The notes: generated by a model not told the origin, from the letters alone. Counted from the stretch's first letter, positions 1 to 11,325 are shown. The stretch: 57,000 nt of DNA from Strigamia acuminata (GCA_949358305.1 CASHSZ010000118.1:1-57000); one strand, 5' to 3'. Program-made: numbers and translations.

Positions 1-3000
1 ACCCAAGCAATAAATTTTGAAAAAAAAATTTTGAGCTTATTTCACATCGCAGTTGACTTAGCACAAACACCACAAGACCAATGTCTCTGAATGTTCAGAA
101 ATAGTGTTTAAACCTTAGTAGAAGGCTCCAATGTAAGTTTTAGAAACATCCAACCAATGATTTGGGAGAATAGACTTTTGATCTCATCACAGTTGACTTA
201 GCACAAACACCACAAGTCCAATGTCTCTGAATGTTTAGAAATAGTGTTTAAACCTTAGTAGAAGCCTTCAATATAAGTTTTAGCAACACCCAAGCAATAA
301 ATTTTGAAAAAAAAATTTTGAGCTTATTTCACATCGCAGTTGACTTAGCACAAACACCACAAGACCAATGTCTCTGAATGTTCAGAAATAGTGTTTAAAC
401 CTTAGTAGAAGGCTCCAATGTAAGTTTTAGAATCATCCAACCGATGATTTGGGCGAATAGACTTTTGATCTCATCACAGTTGACTTAGCACAAACACCAC
501 AAGACCAATGTCTCTGAATGTTCAGAAATAGTGTTTAAACCTTAGTAGAAGGCTCCAATGTAAGTTTTAGAAACATTCAACCGATGATTTGGGAGAATAG
601 ACTTTTGATCTCATCACAGTTGACTTAGCACAAACACCACAAAACCAATGTCTCTGAATGTTCAGAAATAGTGTTTAAACCTTAGTAGAAGGCTTCAATG
701 TAAGTTTTAGAAACATCCAACCGATGATTTGGGCGAATAGACTTTTGATCTCATCACAGTTGACTTAGCACAAACACCACAAGACCAATGTCTCTGAATG
801 TTCAGAAATAGTGTTTAAACCTTAGTAGAAGGCTCCAATGTAAGTTTTAAAAACATTCAACCGATGATTTGGGAGAATAGACTTTTGATCTCATCACAGT
901 TGACTTAGCACAAACACCACAAAACCAATGTCTCTGAATGTTCAGAAATAGTGTTTAAACCTTAGTAGAAGGCTCCAATGTAAGTTTTAGAAACATCCAA
1001 CCAATGATTTGGGAGAATAGACTTTTGATCTCATCACAGTTGACTTAGCACAAACACCACAAGACCAATGTCTCTGAATGTTCAGAAATAGTGTTTAAAC
1101 CTTAGTAGAAGGCTCCAATGTAAGTTTTAGAAACATCCAACCAATGATTTGGGAGAATAGACTTTTGATCTCATCACAGTTGACTTAGCACAAACACCAC
1201 AAGTCCAATGTCTCTGAATGTTTAGAAATAGTGTTTAAACCTTAGTAGAAGCCTTCAATATAAGTTTTAGCAACACCCAAGCAATAAATTTTGAAAAAAA
1301 AATTTTGAGCTTATTTCACATCGCAGTTGACTTAGCACAAACACCACAAGACCAATGTCTCTGAATGTTCAGAAATAGTGTTTAAACCTTAGTAGAAGGC
1401 TCCAATGTAAGTTTTAGAAACATCCAACCGATGATTTGGGCGAATAGACTTTTGATCTCATCACAGTTGACTTAGCACAAACACCACAAGACCAATGTCT
1501 CTGAATGTTCAGAAATAGTGTTTAAACCTTAGTAGAAGGCTCCAATGTAAGTTTTAGAAACATTCAACCGATGATTTGGGAGAATAGACTTTTGATCTCA
1601 TCACAGTTGACTTAGCACAAACACCACAAGACCAATGTCTCTGAATGTTCAGAAATAGTGTTTAAACCTTAGTAGAAGGCTCCAATGTAAGTTTTAGAAA
1701 CATTCAACCGATGATTTGGAAGAATAGACTTTTGATCTCATCACAGTTGACTTAGCACAAACACCACAAGACCAATGTCTCTGAATGTTCAGAAATAGTG
1801 TTTAAACCTTAGTAGAAGGCTCCAATGTAAGTTTTAGAAACATCCAACCAATGATTTGGGAGAATAGACTTTTGATCTCATCACAGTTGACTTAGCACAA
1901 ACACCACAAGACCAATGTCTCTGAATGTTCAGAAATAGTGTTTAAACCTTAGTAGAAGGCTCCAATGTAAGTTTTAGAAACATCCAACCAATGATTTGGG
2001 AGAATAGACTTTGATCTCATCACAGTTGACTTAGCACAAACACCACAAGACCAATGTCTCTGAATGTTCAGAAATAGTGTTTAAACCTTAGTAGAAGCCT
2101 TCAATGTAAGTTTTAGAAACATCCAACCAATGATTTGGGAGAATAAACTTTTGATCTCATCACAGTTGACTTAGCACAAACACCACAAGTCCAATGTCTC
2201 TGAATGTTTAGAAATAGTGTTTAAACCTTAGTAGAAGCCTTCAATATAAGTTTTAGCAACACCCAAGCAATAAATTTTGAAAAAAAAATTTTGAGCTTAT
2301 TTCACATCGCAGTTGACTTAGCACAAACACCACAAGACCAATGTCTCTGAATGTTCAGAAATAGTGTTTAAACCTTAGTAGAAGGCTCCAATGTAAGTTT
2401 TAGAAACATCCAACCAATGATTTGGGAGAATAGACTTTTGATCTCATCACAGTTGACTTAGCACAAACACCACAAGTCCAATGTCTCTGAATGTTTAGAA
2501 ATAGTGTTTAAACCTTAGTAGAAGCCTTCAATATAAGTTTTAGCAACACCCAAGCAATAAATTTTGAAAAAAAAATTTTGAGCTTATTTCACATCGCAGT
2601 TGACTTAGCACAAACACCACAAGACCAATGTCTCTGAATGTTCAGAAATAGTGTTTAAACCTTAGTAGAAGGCTCCAATGTAAGTTTTAGAAACATCCAA
2701 CCGATGATTTGGGCGAATAGACTTTTGATCTCATCACAGTTGACTTAGCACAAACACCACAAGACCAATGTCTCTGAATGTTCAGAAATAGTGTTTAAAC
2801 CTTAGTAGAAGGCTCCAATGTAAGTTTTAGAAACATTCAACCGATGATTTGGGAGAATAGACTTTTGATCTCATCACAGTTGACTTAGCACAAACACCAC
2901 AAAACCAATGTCTCTGAATGTTCAGAAATAGTGTTTAAACCTTAGTAGAAGGCTCCAATGTAAGTTTTAGAAACATCCAACCGATGATTTGGGCGAATAG

Positions 3001-3584
3001 ACTTTTGATCTCATCACAGTTGACTTAGCACAAACACCACAAGACCAATGTCTCTGAATGTTCAGAAATAGTGTTTAAACCTTAGTAGAAGGCTCCAATG
3101 TAAGTTTTAGAAACATTCAACCGATGATTTGGGAGAATAGACTTTTGATCTCATCACAGTTGACTTAGCACAAACACCACAAAACCAATGTCTCTGAATG
3201 TTCAGAAATAGTGTTTAAACTTTAGTAGAAGGCTCCAATGTAAGTTTTAGAAACATCCAACCAATGATTTGGGAGAATAGACTTTTGATCTCATCACAGT
3301 TGACTTAGCACAAACACCACAAGACCAATGTCTCTGAATGTTCAGAAATAGTGTTTAAACCTTAGTAGAAGGCTCCAATGTAAGTTTTAGAAACATCCAA
3401 CCAATGATTTGGGAGAATAGACTTTTGATCTCATCACAGTTGACTTAGCACAAACACCACAAGACCAATGTCTCTGAACGTTCAGAAATAGTGTTTAAAC
3501 CTTAGTAGCAGGCTCCAATGTAAGTTTTAGAAACATCCAACCAATGATTTGGGAGAATAAACTTTTGATCTCATCACAGTTGAC
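1..3584. repeat. Satellite array, left block
   Basis: Tandem monomers in head-to-tail order. The common monomer (A) is 140 bp, counted from one cagttgactta to the next (for example 51 to 191). A variant (B) is 147 bp (191 to 338); its last third reads caacacccaagcaataaatt followed by an A9 tract and a T-run. B monomers begin near 1, 288, 1272, 2261 and 2551 and divide the A monomers into higher-order units. One A monomer near 2009 lacks a T (gactttgatc), a marker that recurs elsewhere in the array. There is no coding potential. The block ends where element 1 inserted. Confidence 0.97.
3581..3584. other. Target site duplication, element 1, left copy (TGAC)
   Basis: The satellite reads cagtTGAC up to the LTR, and TGAC followed by ttagcac resumes at 12908-12911. 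Removing one copy plus the element restores a normal 140-bp satellite monomer. A 4-bp duplication fits BEL/Pao integration. Confidence 0.95.
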
Positions 3585-3878
3585 TGTTGCGGTCTGTCAA
3601 CACCAAACAGCTAGGAATGGGGTCGGGGCTATTTGAATTTCCCGCTTCTAAAAACTCAAGTGATCGTATTGTTAAATTCGTACGAAAACCGCGCTGAGAA
3701 CACAAATCCGCACTGAAAACTATTGTTGAATGCATGGAACATTGATGGGAACACCGTTGATTAATATCCAATGGAGTGCTGAATCAATGGCTAATCCAGG
3801 GAAAGGCTTAACTACTCACAACACATTGAAAACTAAGGTTGAAAATAGAAAACACGGGAGTTAACAAAAAACAACTTG

Positions 3879-3884
3879 TTTATT
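3879..3884 (-). terminator. Polyadenylation signal AATAAA in element 1 LTR
   Basis: AATAAA reads on the minus strand about 295 bp before the LTR end; the 5' LTR copy is at 11635-11640. Elements 2 and 3 have AATAAA at a comparable place (43922, 50241, 56486), which makes it the likely 3' end signal of the retroelement transcript. Confidence 0.6.
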
Positions 3885-4376
3885 AAAAAGTTGGTTGAGA
3901 ACTGAATAAAATACACTGATTACATTGGTTCCTGAGGAACCGCACATGCGCAGTACCCAATACGGCACGCGCCAAGCCGATAGCGGCGAAATACAGATAC
4001 AAAAGAAACTCCGTTGTCATAGCAACGGAGGAAACGAAATCACAGCAAAGTTGTAGTTACATAAAAACTGCACGAATTAACGATTGTGATACACTAAAAT
4101 GATCACAAGAATACCAGGAATATTTAATCTAATCACAACAATAAGATCAGAAGAGTAAAACAGTGCAAACGGAACGAAAACAATGATCGTCAAGCAGACG
4201 ATCGAGACAGCCAATCAGCGTCAAGCAAAATGATGCAATCAAAACATTTGAATTCCGAACGGAATAAAAATGCAAAGAATACAGGTGAAAACACTTCGAA
4301 ATGAAATAGTAAATGCAGATTATAAGAATATAAAATACAAAAATAACGGTTACATTGTGTAATCGTCGCTTGGGAC

Positions 4377-4440
4377 AAACATGGCGACCGGCGAACATAA
4401 CAAAGGTATTGGATCAAACATGGCGTCCGGCGAACATTGC
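4377..4440 (-). promoter_or_regulatory. Duplicated ATGGCG box in U3 of element 1 (YY1-like)
   Basis: Two imperfect copies of caaacATGGCGnCCGGCGAAC lie 39 bp apart (ATGGCG at 4381 and 4420); the same pair is in the 5' LTR near 12146 and 12185. The core resembles the YY1/Pleiohomeotic site AANATGGCNNC. Duplicated boxes upstream of the polyadenylation signal suggest promoter or silencing elements. Function is inferred from the motif only. Confidence 0.4.
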
Positions 4441-5142
4441 AAAAGCGTCAAAACAATTCGGAATTGGAAAATAAAGCATTTAATGTAAATAACAAATAAA
4501 GTATCGAATAAAATACAAGAGTAATTATTAATTCTTATCACAAAATACTGAAAGAAAACACACAAGTTTAATAAATACGAAAATGTTGAACGAACCGAAC
4601 ATTCTCGGCTACGCTTTTACGGCAGCCGACAACGAACGTTAGAAACAACCGATCGAAGCATTTTGGGCAGTTCTAATGCATCCAGAAAGAAAGAACAGAC
4701 TTGAATTAGTCAGAAACAAATGTAAAAAGAAATCCAAATGAATTCTAAAGCACAAAACGAAAGGTTAGAAGACGGAAGCAAAAGTCCGCTAGGAACCGAA
4801 AAATGACGTATCGAGCATCGCAAATGTATGCCAGAAAACGAAGAAAACATTAGAACTGTACGCAATAAACACAAAATCAGGGAAAATTAATAGAAAGGTT
4901 CATAAATGCACTCAAAAAGACACGAATAAAATAATAGCAAGGTATTAACAGTACATTAAATCGAAAAGTGACAATAAAAATCAGTGAAAAACATTTTAAT
5001 AAGTCAAAATTCCTGTAAAGTGAAAAATATCAATTAATTATGAAAAATAAAACACTAAAGGAAAATTAAACAAATAAAAGCAATTAGTAATATTTATTGA
5101 AACAATCTCAGCACAACAATTCTTCCACGCTGTCTTGCAACA

Positions 5143-5160
5143 GCGAATTGCCGGCGAGAG
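5143..5160 (-). other. Plus-strand priming region of element 1 (non-purine)
   Basis: On the element's own strand, a pyrimidine-rich run followed by CGCCGGCAAT (5147-5156) lies four bases before the 3' LTR, where LTR elements normally carry a polypurine tract. The same CGCCGGCAAT stands three bases before the 3' LTR of element 2 (49135-49144), so it is a conserved feature. Confidence 0.6.
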
Positions 5161-5195
5161 AACAGAGAAGAGAAAACACAACGAGCTCAAACAAA

Positions 5196-8100
5196 TCAGT
5201 CCAGTTCAAGAGCTCTCACATGCTTAACTGATCTTTTCAGTTCACGTCCATCTGGTAGCACTACTTTAATGACTCGAGTAAAACCATCCTCACCTGGAAA
5301 AATCTCCTTTATCCGGGCAAGTGGCCAAAAATAGGGATTTGTTCCTATTTTTTCTAACAACACAATCTGATTCACTTTGGGACTTTTGAAATTTCTATCG
5401 CCTTTGGTTTCATAAAAATTTCGCAATTGCATAAGGTAACTTTTTCTCCACACTCTCCAAAATTCCCAAATGAACTGTCTGCGTTTAATGTCTAATTTTC
5501 TTAAATCCGTCTTTTTGATGGCACTCAATCTTTTGTTTATAAGGTATTTTGGTAAACCACCGGTTAAAAAATTTTCAGGCGCCAAAATTCTGCCTCCATC
5601 AACACTGTCGGGAACGTAGGATAAAGGTCTTGAATTTAATACGGAACTAATTTCCAAAGCTAAGGTTTGAAGAGTCTCCAAATCAACGGTATATCGAAGC
5701 AAAGTTTTTCGAAGTTTATCTTTAACTGAACGAACAAGGCGTTCCCATGCCCCTCCCATCCAGGGGGACAGTGGTGGAATAAAAGTCCATAACACTCTTT
5801 TTTCAGATAGGAAAGTCTGTATGTCCTTGTGACCAATGAGCTTGCCCCATGATTGTAACTCCACACTACCAAGTTCGAATGTTTTGCTATTATCTGAGAA
5901 TATTTTGGCAGGATAGCCAAAACGAGCTCCAAATCGTCGCATTGCTAACAAAAACTTGGGAACAGAAAGATCTTCGGACACTTCTAAGTGCAAGCTTCTT
6001 GTCACCATGCACGTGAATAAAAGAATATAAACCTTTTTTCGTTCCTTTTTGTTGTTGCCAACATAAATGGGTCCAAGATGATCAATTCCAGTGTGTTGGA
6101 ATGGAGCCGCTGGAGTTACGCGTTCAGTGGGAAGGTCACCAGTAGAAGGGTTATTTCTCGCAAGTTTAGCACGTCTGCAAATTGCACACTCTCGAATCAC
6201 TGTCTGAATTGTTTTTCTTCCTCTTATGATCCAAAATTGTTCACGTAAGTGATAAAGGGTTTCACTAATATCACCGTGAAGTAGTTCTAGATGTGCTTTT
6301 CTGATCAACAGTCGTGTTATCCAACTATCGTAATGCAAAATAATGGGATAGACTTCATCAAATGTCAACAAAGATTTTTTCAAACGGCTTCGAAGTCTCA
6401 GTAATCCGTTTTCGTCAATAAAGAGCTCAAAATTCTTTAAAGTGGAATGTTTGCTTAATTCCTTTTTGTTTTTCACATCCTCAACTTCCTCCAAAAAATG
6501 CAATTTCTGCGAAAGTTTTAGGATCTTCAGTTGGTTTGCCTCCAACTCGAGTGGCGAGAGGGGCTCACCGCGAACAAGTTGACTTTTCCATCTCATTATG
6601 TAGGAAAACACTCTCAAAAGTCGATTGTAATTGCTAAAACGTCGAAAAAATTTGTAAATAAAATTCTCTTTTACTTGAATAGTCATAACAATTAATTTTC
6701 TCTCTTCATCGGGTGGGTTTTCCTGTATAACTTCTTTCTTTTCCAGTTTTGATACATCAACACCGTCCCACCAAAGTTTATTGTTCATCAATGTTTTTGA
6801 GTTGTGTGGACGGGTCAATAGGTCAGCTGGGTTGAATTCGGTTGGCACATGAGACCATTGCTCAGGCTTGGAAAAGGAAACAATTTCCTGAACACGGTTT
6901 GAGACATACGGTTTCCAAACATTTTTTTCAGAATTAATCCAGGCGAGTGTGATAGTGGAGTCCGAGTAGTAACGAACTTCAGTGACGGGGTATCCAGGAA
7001 GAAAGTTCTCGAGCAGATATTTTGTCATTCTGACTCCAACCACTGCTGCTGTTAATTCGAGTCGAGGAAGAGTAACTTTTTTGGCCGGCGCAATGCGGCA
7101 TTTACTTAACAACAATGTTCTTTTGCCCTCCACGTTGACGACAAAAATCGTGCAGCCAAATGCTTTTGTGCTGGCGTCGCAAAAAACTTCAAGGGTTATT
7201 TCCTGACCTGAATAAGTGTTTAACCAACGTTGAACTTTTAGTTCCTTGAGTTGTTGGATGTCGGAATTCCATTCTTCAATTTCTTTTTTCTCTGAATCAA
7301 GAATCTTTTCATCCCATTTTTTCGTCCGAGCCCAGATCGCTTGAATGAGCAATTTCATTTGAAGAATCACAGGAGCCAAGAGTCCCATGGGATCGAAAAT
7401 TGATGCTAAAAATGAGACAACTTCTCGCTTCGTAATCGGAATTTTTTCAATTTTCGGTATTTTAAACATTATCATGTCCTTTTCTGTGTCCCACAGTATG
7501 CCGAGCATTTTAATGATTCCAAGACTAGAAAATTCCTCGCCCCGCATGTGGAATCCCTCTTTTTTCAAGTTCTCGAAGACGTCTTTACTGCAAGTCGCCC
7601 ACTTCACAAGGGGAAGTTTTCCGCTGTCTAAAATCATTTTTAATCTCTCGCAATGTGTCGTCGTGTCGGCTGGAAAATCTCCTCCAGATGTTAAGTCATC
7701 CATAAAAATTCCATCATCAAGCGCATCAACTTCTTTTGCGTGTGTTTTCTCGAATTGTTTTGCATGTTTTCGAATGGTTGCGCATAGGAGGAATGGTGAG
7801 GAAATAACACCAAAGGGCACGACGATCATTCTCAGGATCATAATATTGTTCCACAGGTTTTGCCACGAATAAGGCTGCTTAAAATAATCACGAGCCACCC
7901 ACAGAAAGCGTAGAAAGTTTCTTTGAGTCGGGTTGATCATAACCTGCAGAAATGCCTGCTTGATATCCGCTATTATCGGGATGCAATAGAGGCGAAATCT
8001 CACAATAACAAGAATTAAGTCAGGGTTGAGGGAAGGTCCCGGAAATAAACAGTCATTGAGGGAAAGTTTTCCCTTCTTGGATGAAGAAGCGTTAAATACT

Positions 8101-10430
8101 ATTCTAAATTTAGAAGTATCACGATCCTCTTTTATGACGGGGTGGTGAGGTATATTATATATCCCCTTCTTGAGAAAACGTTCCTCCTTTGGGACTTCCT
8201 CCGCGTGATTTTCCTCGATGTACTGCCACATCGAGTCGTCGTATCGTTTTTTATAGTCCTCATTTGCATCGATTCGTTTAAGCGTGTTGGCTAATTGGTT
8301 CATGGCGAGTTCCCAGTTGGAATCTAAGTCAGTTTCTTGTCCATTAAAGGGAAGCATCACTTCATATCTTCCGTCGTCAAGACGTTTCGTTGTGGCTTCA
8401 AAGCGATCTCTTGTGAAATCGGATTCTTTTTCACCAGCATTTATACCAATTGCCTCCAAATTCCACAATTTGTCCAACTTCTCATTTATGTCAACGTTGC
8501 AAGTGTTGCAACACGTGGTTAAGTCGGCTTCATCATCAAACAAATCGATGTTTCCAGCTGCACCGGTGAGAACCCAGCCAAATAAAGTGTTTATAAGGCC
8601 CAAATCCTCGTTGATTTTCCTCTTGCCGTCTTTCAGAATTTTCCACCAAACATCCACTCCTAATAAAATGTCAATTTGGGATGTTTTGGCAGGTAATTCT
8701 TCAGCCAACTCAAGATTTAATCCTTTCACCTTTTCTATTACAGTGGAGTTTAAAATTCCTTGCACTCTTGGTAGATTCTCGACCGATAACATTGTCATTT
8801 TGATTTCTTGCGTGTCATTTCTGCTTTTCAAAGTAACGTTAAAAACGTCATAATCCGTTGAAGCAGGAGTAGAATCATTAAAGCGTTGTGTCGTGGCCGA
8901 AATGCTGCCGCATTTTTTCAACTTGATTCTTTCTACTAACTCAGTAGTTATGAAGGATCGGTGACTGCCTGGATCTATCATTCCTCTGATGTTGTGGGAT
9001 CCTCCATTTTTGGTTTTGAGGTTCGCAGTAAATATCATTAATTGAAGAGTCGCGGAGATCGCGCACGAGACGTGTGTTGTCACTTGTGACTCCTTGGGCT
9101 TCTCGACAACGCTTGATGAATTCTTCACATCTGACTTTTTGCAAATTGTGGAGTGGTGTCTTCCGCCACAATGTTTGCAGGAAAACTTCACTTTACAGTC
9201 CCCGACGCGATGGCCAGTTCTAAAACAATTGAAGCAAAGTCTATTTTTCTTGATGATTTCAATCTTCGCATTAACTTCGAATTCCTTTTTGCATGAACCA
9301 TTCAAATGGTCTTCTTCACAAAAAATACACTTGATGGTCTTCGAGTTGGAAGATTTGTTGTCTTGTTTGGACTCTCCGGACTTCACTTTAGCATTTGATT
9401 GCGGCTTAGAATCTTGAGTCGCAGCACACGTGGTCATGGAACCCTTTTGCTTGCCTTTCTCGACTTCAGTTTTCTCCTTCTTCACCTTTTCAGAATGAGA
9501 AGAATTGTCAGTTCTTTCCGCCATAGCTACTTCTTTCAAGAAAAAGTCAAGTAGTGTCATAATGTTTTTGTTTTGAATTCCATGCACCTGATAAAAACGC
9601 AATGCCATCTGAGTTGGAAATTTGCTGATAATATCCGGCATGAGAAAAGCACCTGAAGTTTGTATTGGTATTTTCAATTGCTCAAGGAGTCTGACGGTGG
9701 AAGAAATTTTGGTTAAATTTGTTCTTAACGCTTTAGTTGGATAGACACTCGTAACAATTTTCATTTCTCTAATTGATCTGATGAGGGCAGTTTGCTGTGC
9801 GTCCTCATCCCCGTAGTTCCTCTCCAACTCTTCACGAGCCAAATGGTATGATTCCTCGATCAAGGGAAAAGTTGAAATCAAAGTGGCTGCTTCGCCAACA
9901 CACATTGTTTGTAGATATTGAAGCTTTTCCACATCGCTTAAGTCTGGGTCCTTATGAACTGAAGTTTCGAAGTTACTTTTGAAGGTCTTGTACTTCAAAA
10001 TGTCCCCATCGAACTTCACAGACTCCAATTTTGGCAATTTCTGGATTTTTCGGAAAGAAGCATTCATTGTCGTATGACCGCCAGATGCAGTTGACATATT
10101 TAGTCGTCCTCCCAGTGTAGGAAGGGACCGTTTCGATACTTCCCAACGTCCGCGGAGAAGATCCACTCTTGTTTGAACTGCCTCGAGTTTTTCAATGGCT
10201 TCAAGATAAAATCCATGTTCAGAATGTATTTGAAGATCATTGAGTTCATTGACAGCACGTGTCTCTCGAATATTTGCTGTAGATAGCAGCGCCTCCAACT
10301 CTCCCGGGTCACTGGTCTGCTCCGATACAGTCAGCAAAGCGGAGAGTGAAGTGAGTAGCGCTTCCCATTTTGTCTCCAAAATTTCGAGTTGTTCTGGAGT
10401 GATCATGTTTTGCACGGAAGGATCTGCCAT
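5196..10430 (-). CDS. BEL/Pao Gag-Pol polyprotein
   Basis: 1744 residues, ATG at 10430 and TGA at 5198-5196, one uninterrupted frame. Order: N-terminal coiled-coil-like segment (1-105) and DUF1759-type Gag (about 125-305); three zinc knuckles (C368/C371/H375/C380; C399/C402/H407/C412, a perfect CX2CX4HX4C; C418/C421/H426/C430); aspartic protease of DUF1758 type with catalytic D486 in DPGS; reverse transcriptase (about 740-980) with D822 in ADIKQAF and the FMDD box at 909-912; Pao-specific region about 1000-1060; RNase H with D1085, E1125, D1157 and D1203; integrase with zinc ligands H1380, H1385, C1415, C1418 and D1450, D1513, E1563 (D-D50-E); and a C-terminal basic region ending in the PDGRELKRSVKHV motif typical of BEL/Pao. 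It makes the virus-like particle, copies the RNA to cDNA and integrates it. Nothing essential appears missing. The protease has P where D-T/S-G is usual. Confidence 0.97.
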   Translation of the reverse strand: MADPSVQNMITPEQLEILETKWEALLTSLSALLTVSEQTSDPGELEALLSTANIRETRAVNELNDLQIHSEHGFYLEAIEKLEAVQTRVDLLRGRWEVSKRSLPTLGGRLNMSTASGGHTTMNASFRKIQKLPKLESVKFDGDILKYKTFKSNFETSVHKDPDLSDVEKLQYLQTMCVGEAATLISTFPLIEESYHLAREELERNYGDEDAQQTALIRSIREMKIVTSVYPTKALRTNLTKISSTVRLLEQLKIPIQTSGAFLMPDIISKFPTQMALRFYQVHGIQNKNIMTLLDFFLKEVAMAERTDNSSHSEKVKKEKTEVEKGKQKGSMTTCAATQDSKPQSNAKVKSGESKQDNKSSNSKTIKCIFCEEDHLNGSCKKEFEVNAKIEIIKKNRLCFNCFRTGHRVGDCKVKFSCKHCGGRHHSTICKKSDVKNSSSVVEKPKESQVTTHVSCAISATLQLMIFTANLKTKNGGSHNIRGMIDPGSHRSFITTELVERIKLKKCGSISATTQRFNDSTPASTDYDVFNVTLKSRNDTQEIKMTMLSVENLPRVQGILNSTVIEKVKGLNLELAEELPAKTSQIDILLGVDVWWKILKDGKRKINEDLGLINTLFGWVLTGAAGNIDLFDDEADLTTCCNTCNVDINEKLDKLWNLEAIGINAGEKESDFTRDRFEATTKRLDDGRYEVMLPFNGQETDLDSNWELAMNQLANTLKRIDANEDYKKRYDDSMWQYIEENHAEEVPKEERFLKKGIYNIPHHPVIKEDRDTSKFRIVFNASSSKKGKLSLNDCLFPGPSLNPDLILVIVRFRLYCIPIIADIKQAFLQVMINPTQRNFLRFLWVARDYFKQPYSWQNLWNNIMILRMIVVPFGVISSPFLLCATIRKHAKQFEKTHAKEVDALDDGIFMDDLTSGGDFPADTTTHCERLKMILDSGKLPLVKWATCSKDVFENLKKEGFHMRGEEFSSLGIIKMLGILWDTEKDMIMFKIPKIEKIPITKREVVSFLASIFDPMGLLAPVILQMKLLIQAIWARTKKWDEKILDSEKKEIEEWNSDIQQLKELKVQRWLNTYSGQEITLEVFCDASTKAFGCTIFVVNVEGKRTLLLSKCRIAPAKKVTLPRLELTAAVVGVRMTKYLLENFLPGYPVTEVRYYSDSTITLAWINSEKNVWKPYVSNRVQEIVSFSKPEQWSHVPTEFNPADLLTRPHNSKTLMNNKLWWDGVDVSKLEKKEVIQENPPDEERKLIVMTIQVKENFIYKFFRRFSNYNRLLRVFSYIMRWKSQLVRGEPLSPLELEANQLKILKLSQKLHFLEEVEDVKNKKELSKHSTLKNFELFIDENGLLRLRSRLKKSLLTFDEVYPIILHYDSWITRLLIRKAHLELLHGDISETLYHLREQFWIIRGRKTIQTVIRECAICRRAKLARNNPSTGDLPTERVTPAAPFQHTGIDHLGPIYVGNNKKERKKVYILLFTCMVTRSLHLEVSEDLSVPKFLLAMRRFGARFGYPAKIFSDNSKTFELGSVELQSWGKLIGHKDIQTFLSEKRVLWTFIPPLSPWMGGAWERLVRSVKDKLRKTLLRYTVDLETLQTLALEISSVLNSRPLSYVPDSVDGGRILAPENFLTGGLPKYLINKRLSAIKKTDLRKLDIKRRQFIWEFWRVWRKSYLMQLRNFYETKGDRNFKSPKVNQIVLLEKIGTNPYFWPLARIKEIFPGEDGFTRVIKVVLPDGRELKRSVKHVRALELD

Positions 10431-10457
10431 GTTTTCTCTCCTCTCACAAATTCACGG

Positions 10458-10489
10458 CTGCAAATTTCGAAAAGGAAGATAAAATCTCG
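10458..10489 (-). promoter_or_regulatory. Predicted 3' splice site before Gag-Pol start
   Basis: On the minus strand a pyrimidine-rich stretch leads to TTTGCAG, with the AG at 10459-10458, 27 bases before the ATG. Together with the donor-like GTGAGTAG in the 5' LTR (11575-11568) it would remove a leader intron of about 1.1 kb that contains the primer site and upstream ORF. This is a sequence-based prediction. Confidence 0.4.
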
Positions 10490-11083
10490 TTTGACAAAAA
10501 ACACTTCGCTTTCAATTTTTTTAAAAGAATAAAATTTGTTATTTTATCCCCCAAAAATACACAGAATTTTTCAACGTTTAATTGCCCAAATGACAAAAAA
10601 TCAATTGAAAATGCACAAGAATATCGAGTGTTTTGACAATCAAGGATGCCAAAACAAACGAGCGACCTTGATCACGTATGAAAAACGTGACTCAAAAAGT
10701 CCTACACAAGTTTGAAATATTTTCGGCGATTCGTTTGGAACGAAATTCGCACGAAAATCACTATTAAATTTTAACGTTAATAACTGACAGCTCTTGCAAT
10801 GAGAGACTGACCAGCGACTAGCTTCAAAAAATCTAAATCTCCCCTGGTTATGCCAGTTATATGGAGATGCATGCATAAAATTAAAGAAAACACTAAAACA
10901 ATTTGCAATAAAATTCACTTTTACTAAATTTCCCTTAAGATTAGCATATGAAACAGCAATAACACCAAAAGGAATACCCAAAACAATACCCTCATGCAAA
11001 CAAAACCTCCAAAATAAATGCACTGAATGATAAAACACAAGAAAAGCAATAAATCCAGGGGCGAATCGACTTCTCAGCACAGC

Positions 11084-11093
11084 GCGTTGTGTT
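11084..11093 (-). promoter_or_regulatory. Shared leader motif AACACAACGC
   Basis: The ten bases AACACAACGC occur on the element strand about 250 nt after the 5' LTR. The same ten bases are at 44477-44486 in element 2 and 56988-56997 in element 3, at comparable distances (about 290 and 220 nt), though the surrounding leaders are dissimilar. A packaging or dimerisation signal is possible. Confidence 0.4.
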
Positions 11094-11303
11094 ATCCTTA
11101 TCCAAGATGGCGACCGTAGAAAATCGTTGCTGGCACTCAAATGTTCGTAATCGACGCACAAAATGTCACCGTTGCGACTGTAGTCACATTGAACGACGAC
11201 ACGCTTTGCTGACGACGACACACGAACGTAAATTCCGCTGCTCGAACCAGATGAACAAGCAAACGTATCACTGACGTAACGGAAACACTCACGAAAAGCA
11301 GAC

Positions 11304-11325
11304 GATATCCTGGTCACGTGCACCA
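11304..11325 (-). other. Primer-binding site of element 1
   Basis: On the element strand TGGTGCACGTGACCAGGATATC begins 15 bases after the 5' LTR. Its complement ends in ACCA and fits a tRNA T-arm and acceptor (A58-U-C-C61 at the right spacing). I cannot name the tRNA. Elements 2 and 3 have related sites starting TGGTACCGTGA. Confidence 0.65.

Larger units (their letters stand above)
3585..5142 (-). repeat. Element 1 3' LTR
   Basis: 1558 bp, beginning TGTTGCGGTC and ending TTGCAACA on the plus strand, so the ends are short inverted repeats (TGTTGC/GCAACA). It matches 11341-12907 over its whole length. Small ORFs on its minus strand (for example 4147-4398) have no recognisable content and are probably chance. 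Confidence 0.96.

Noticed and set aside
1-3584. Regularly spaced repeats resembling a CRISPR array
   Set aside because: The period is 140-147 bp with nearly identical monomers throughout; there are no unique spacers, and the retroelements are animal ones.
4147-4565. Small LTR open frames of 71-86 codons (also 11903-12330)
   Set aside because: Overlapping frames in AT-rich U3, duplicated because LTRs are duplicated; start codons partly non-ATG and no known protein.
7387-9417. Open frames on the plus strand opposite the element 1 ORF (7387-7872, 8284-8853, 9094-9417)
   Set aside because: They are antisense shadows of the well-supported Gag-Pol frame.
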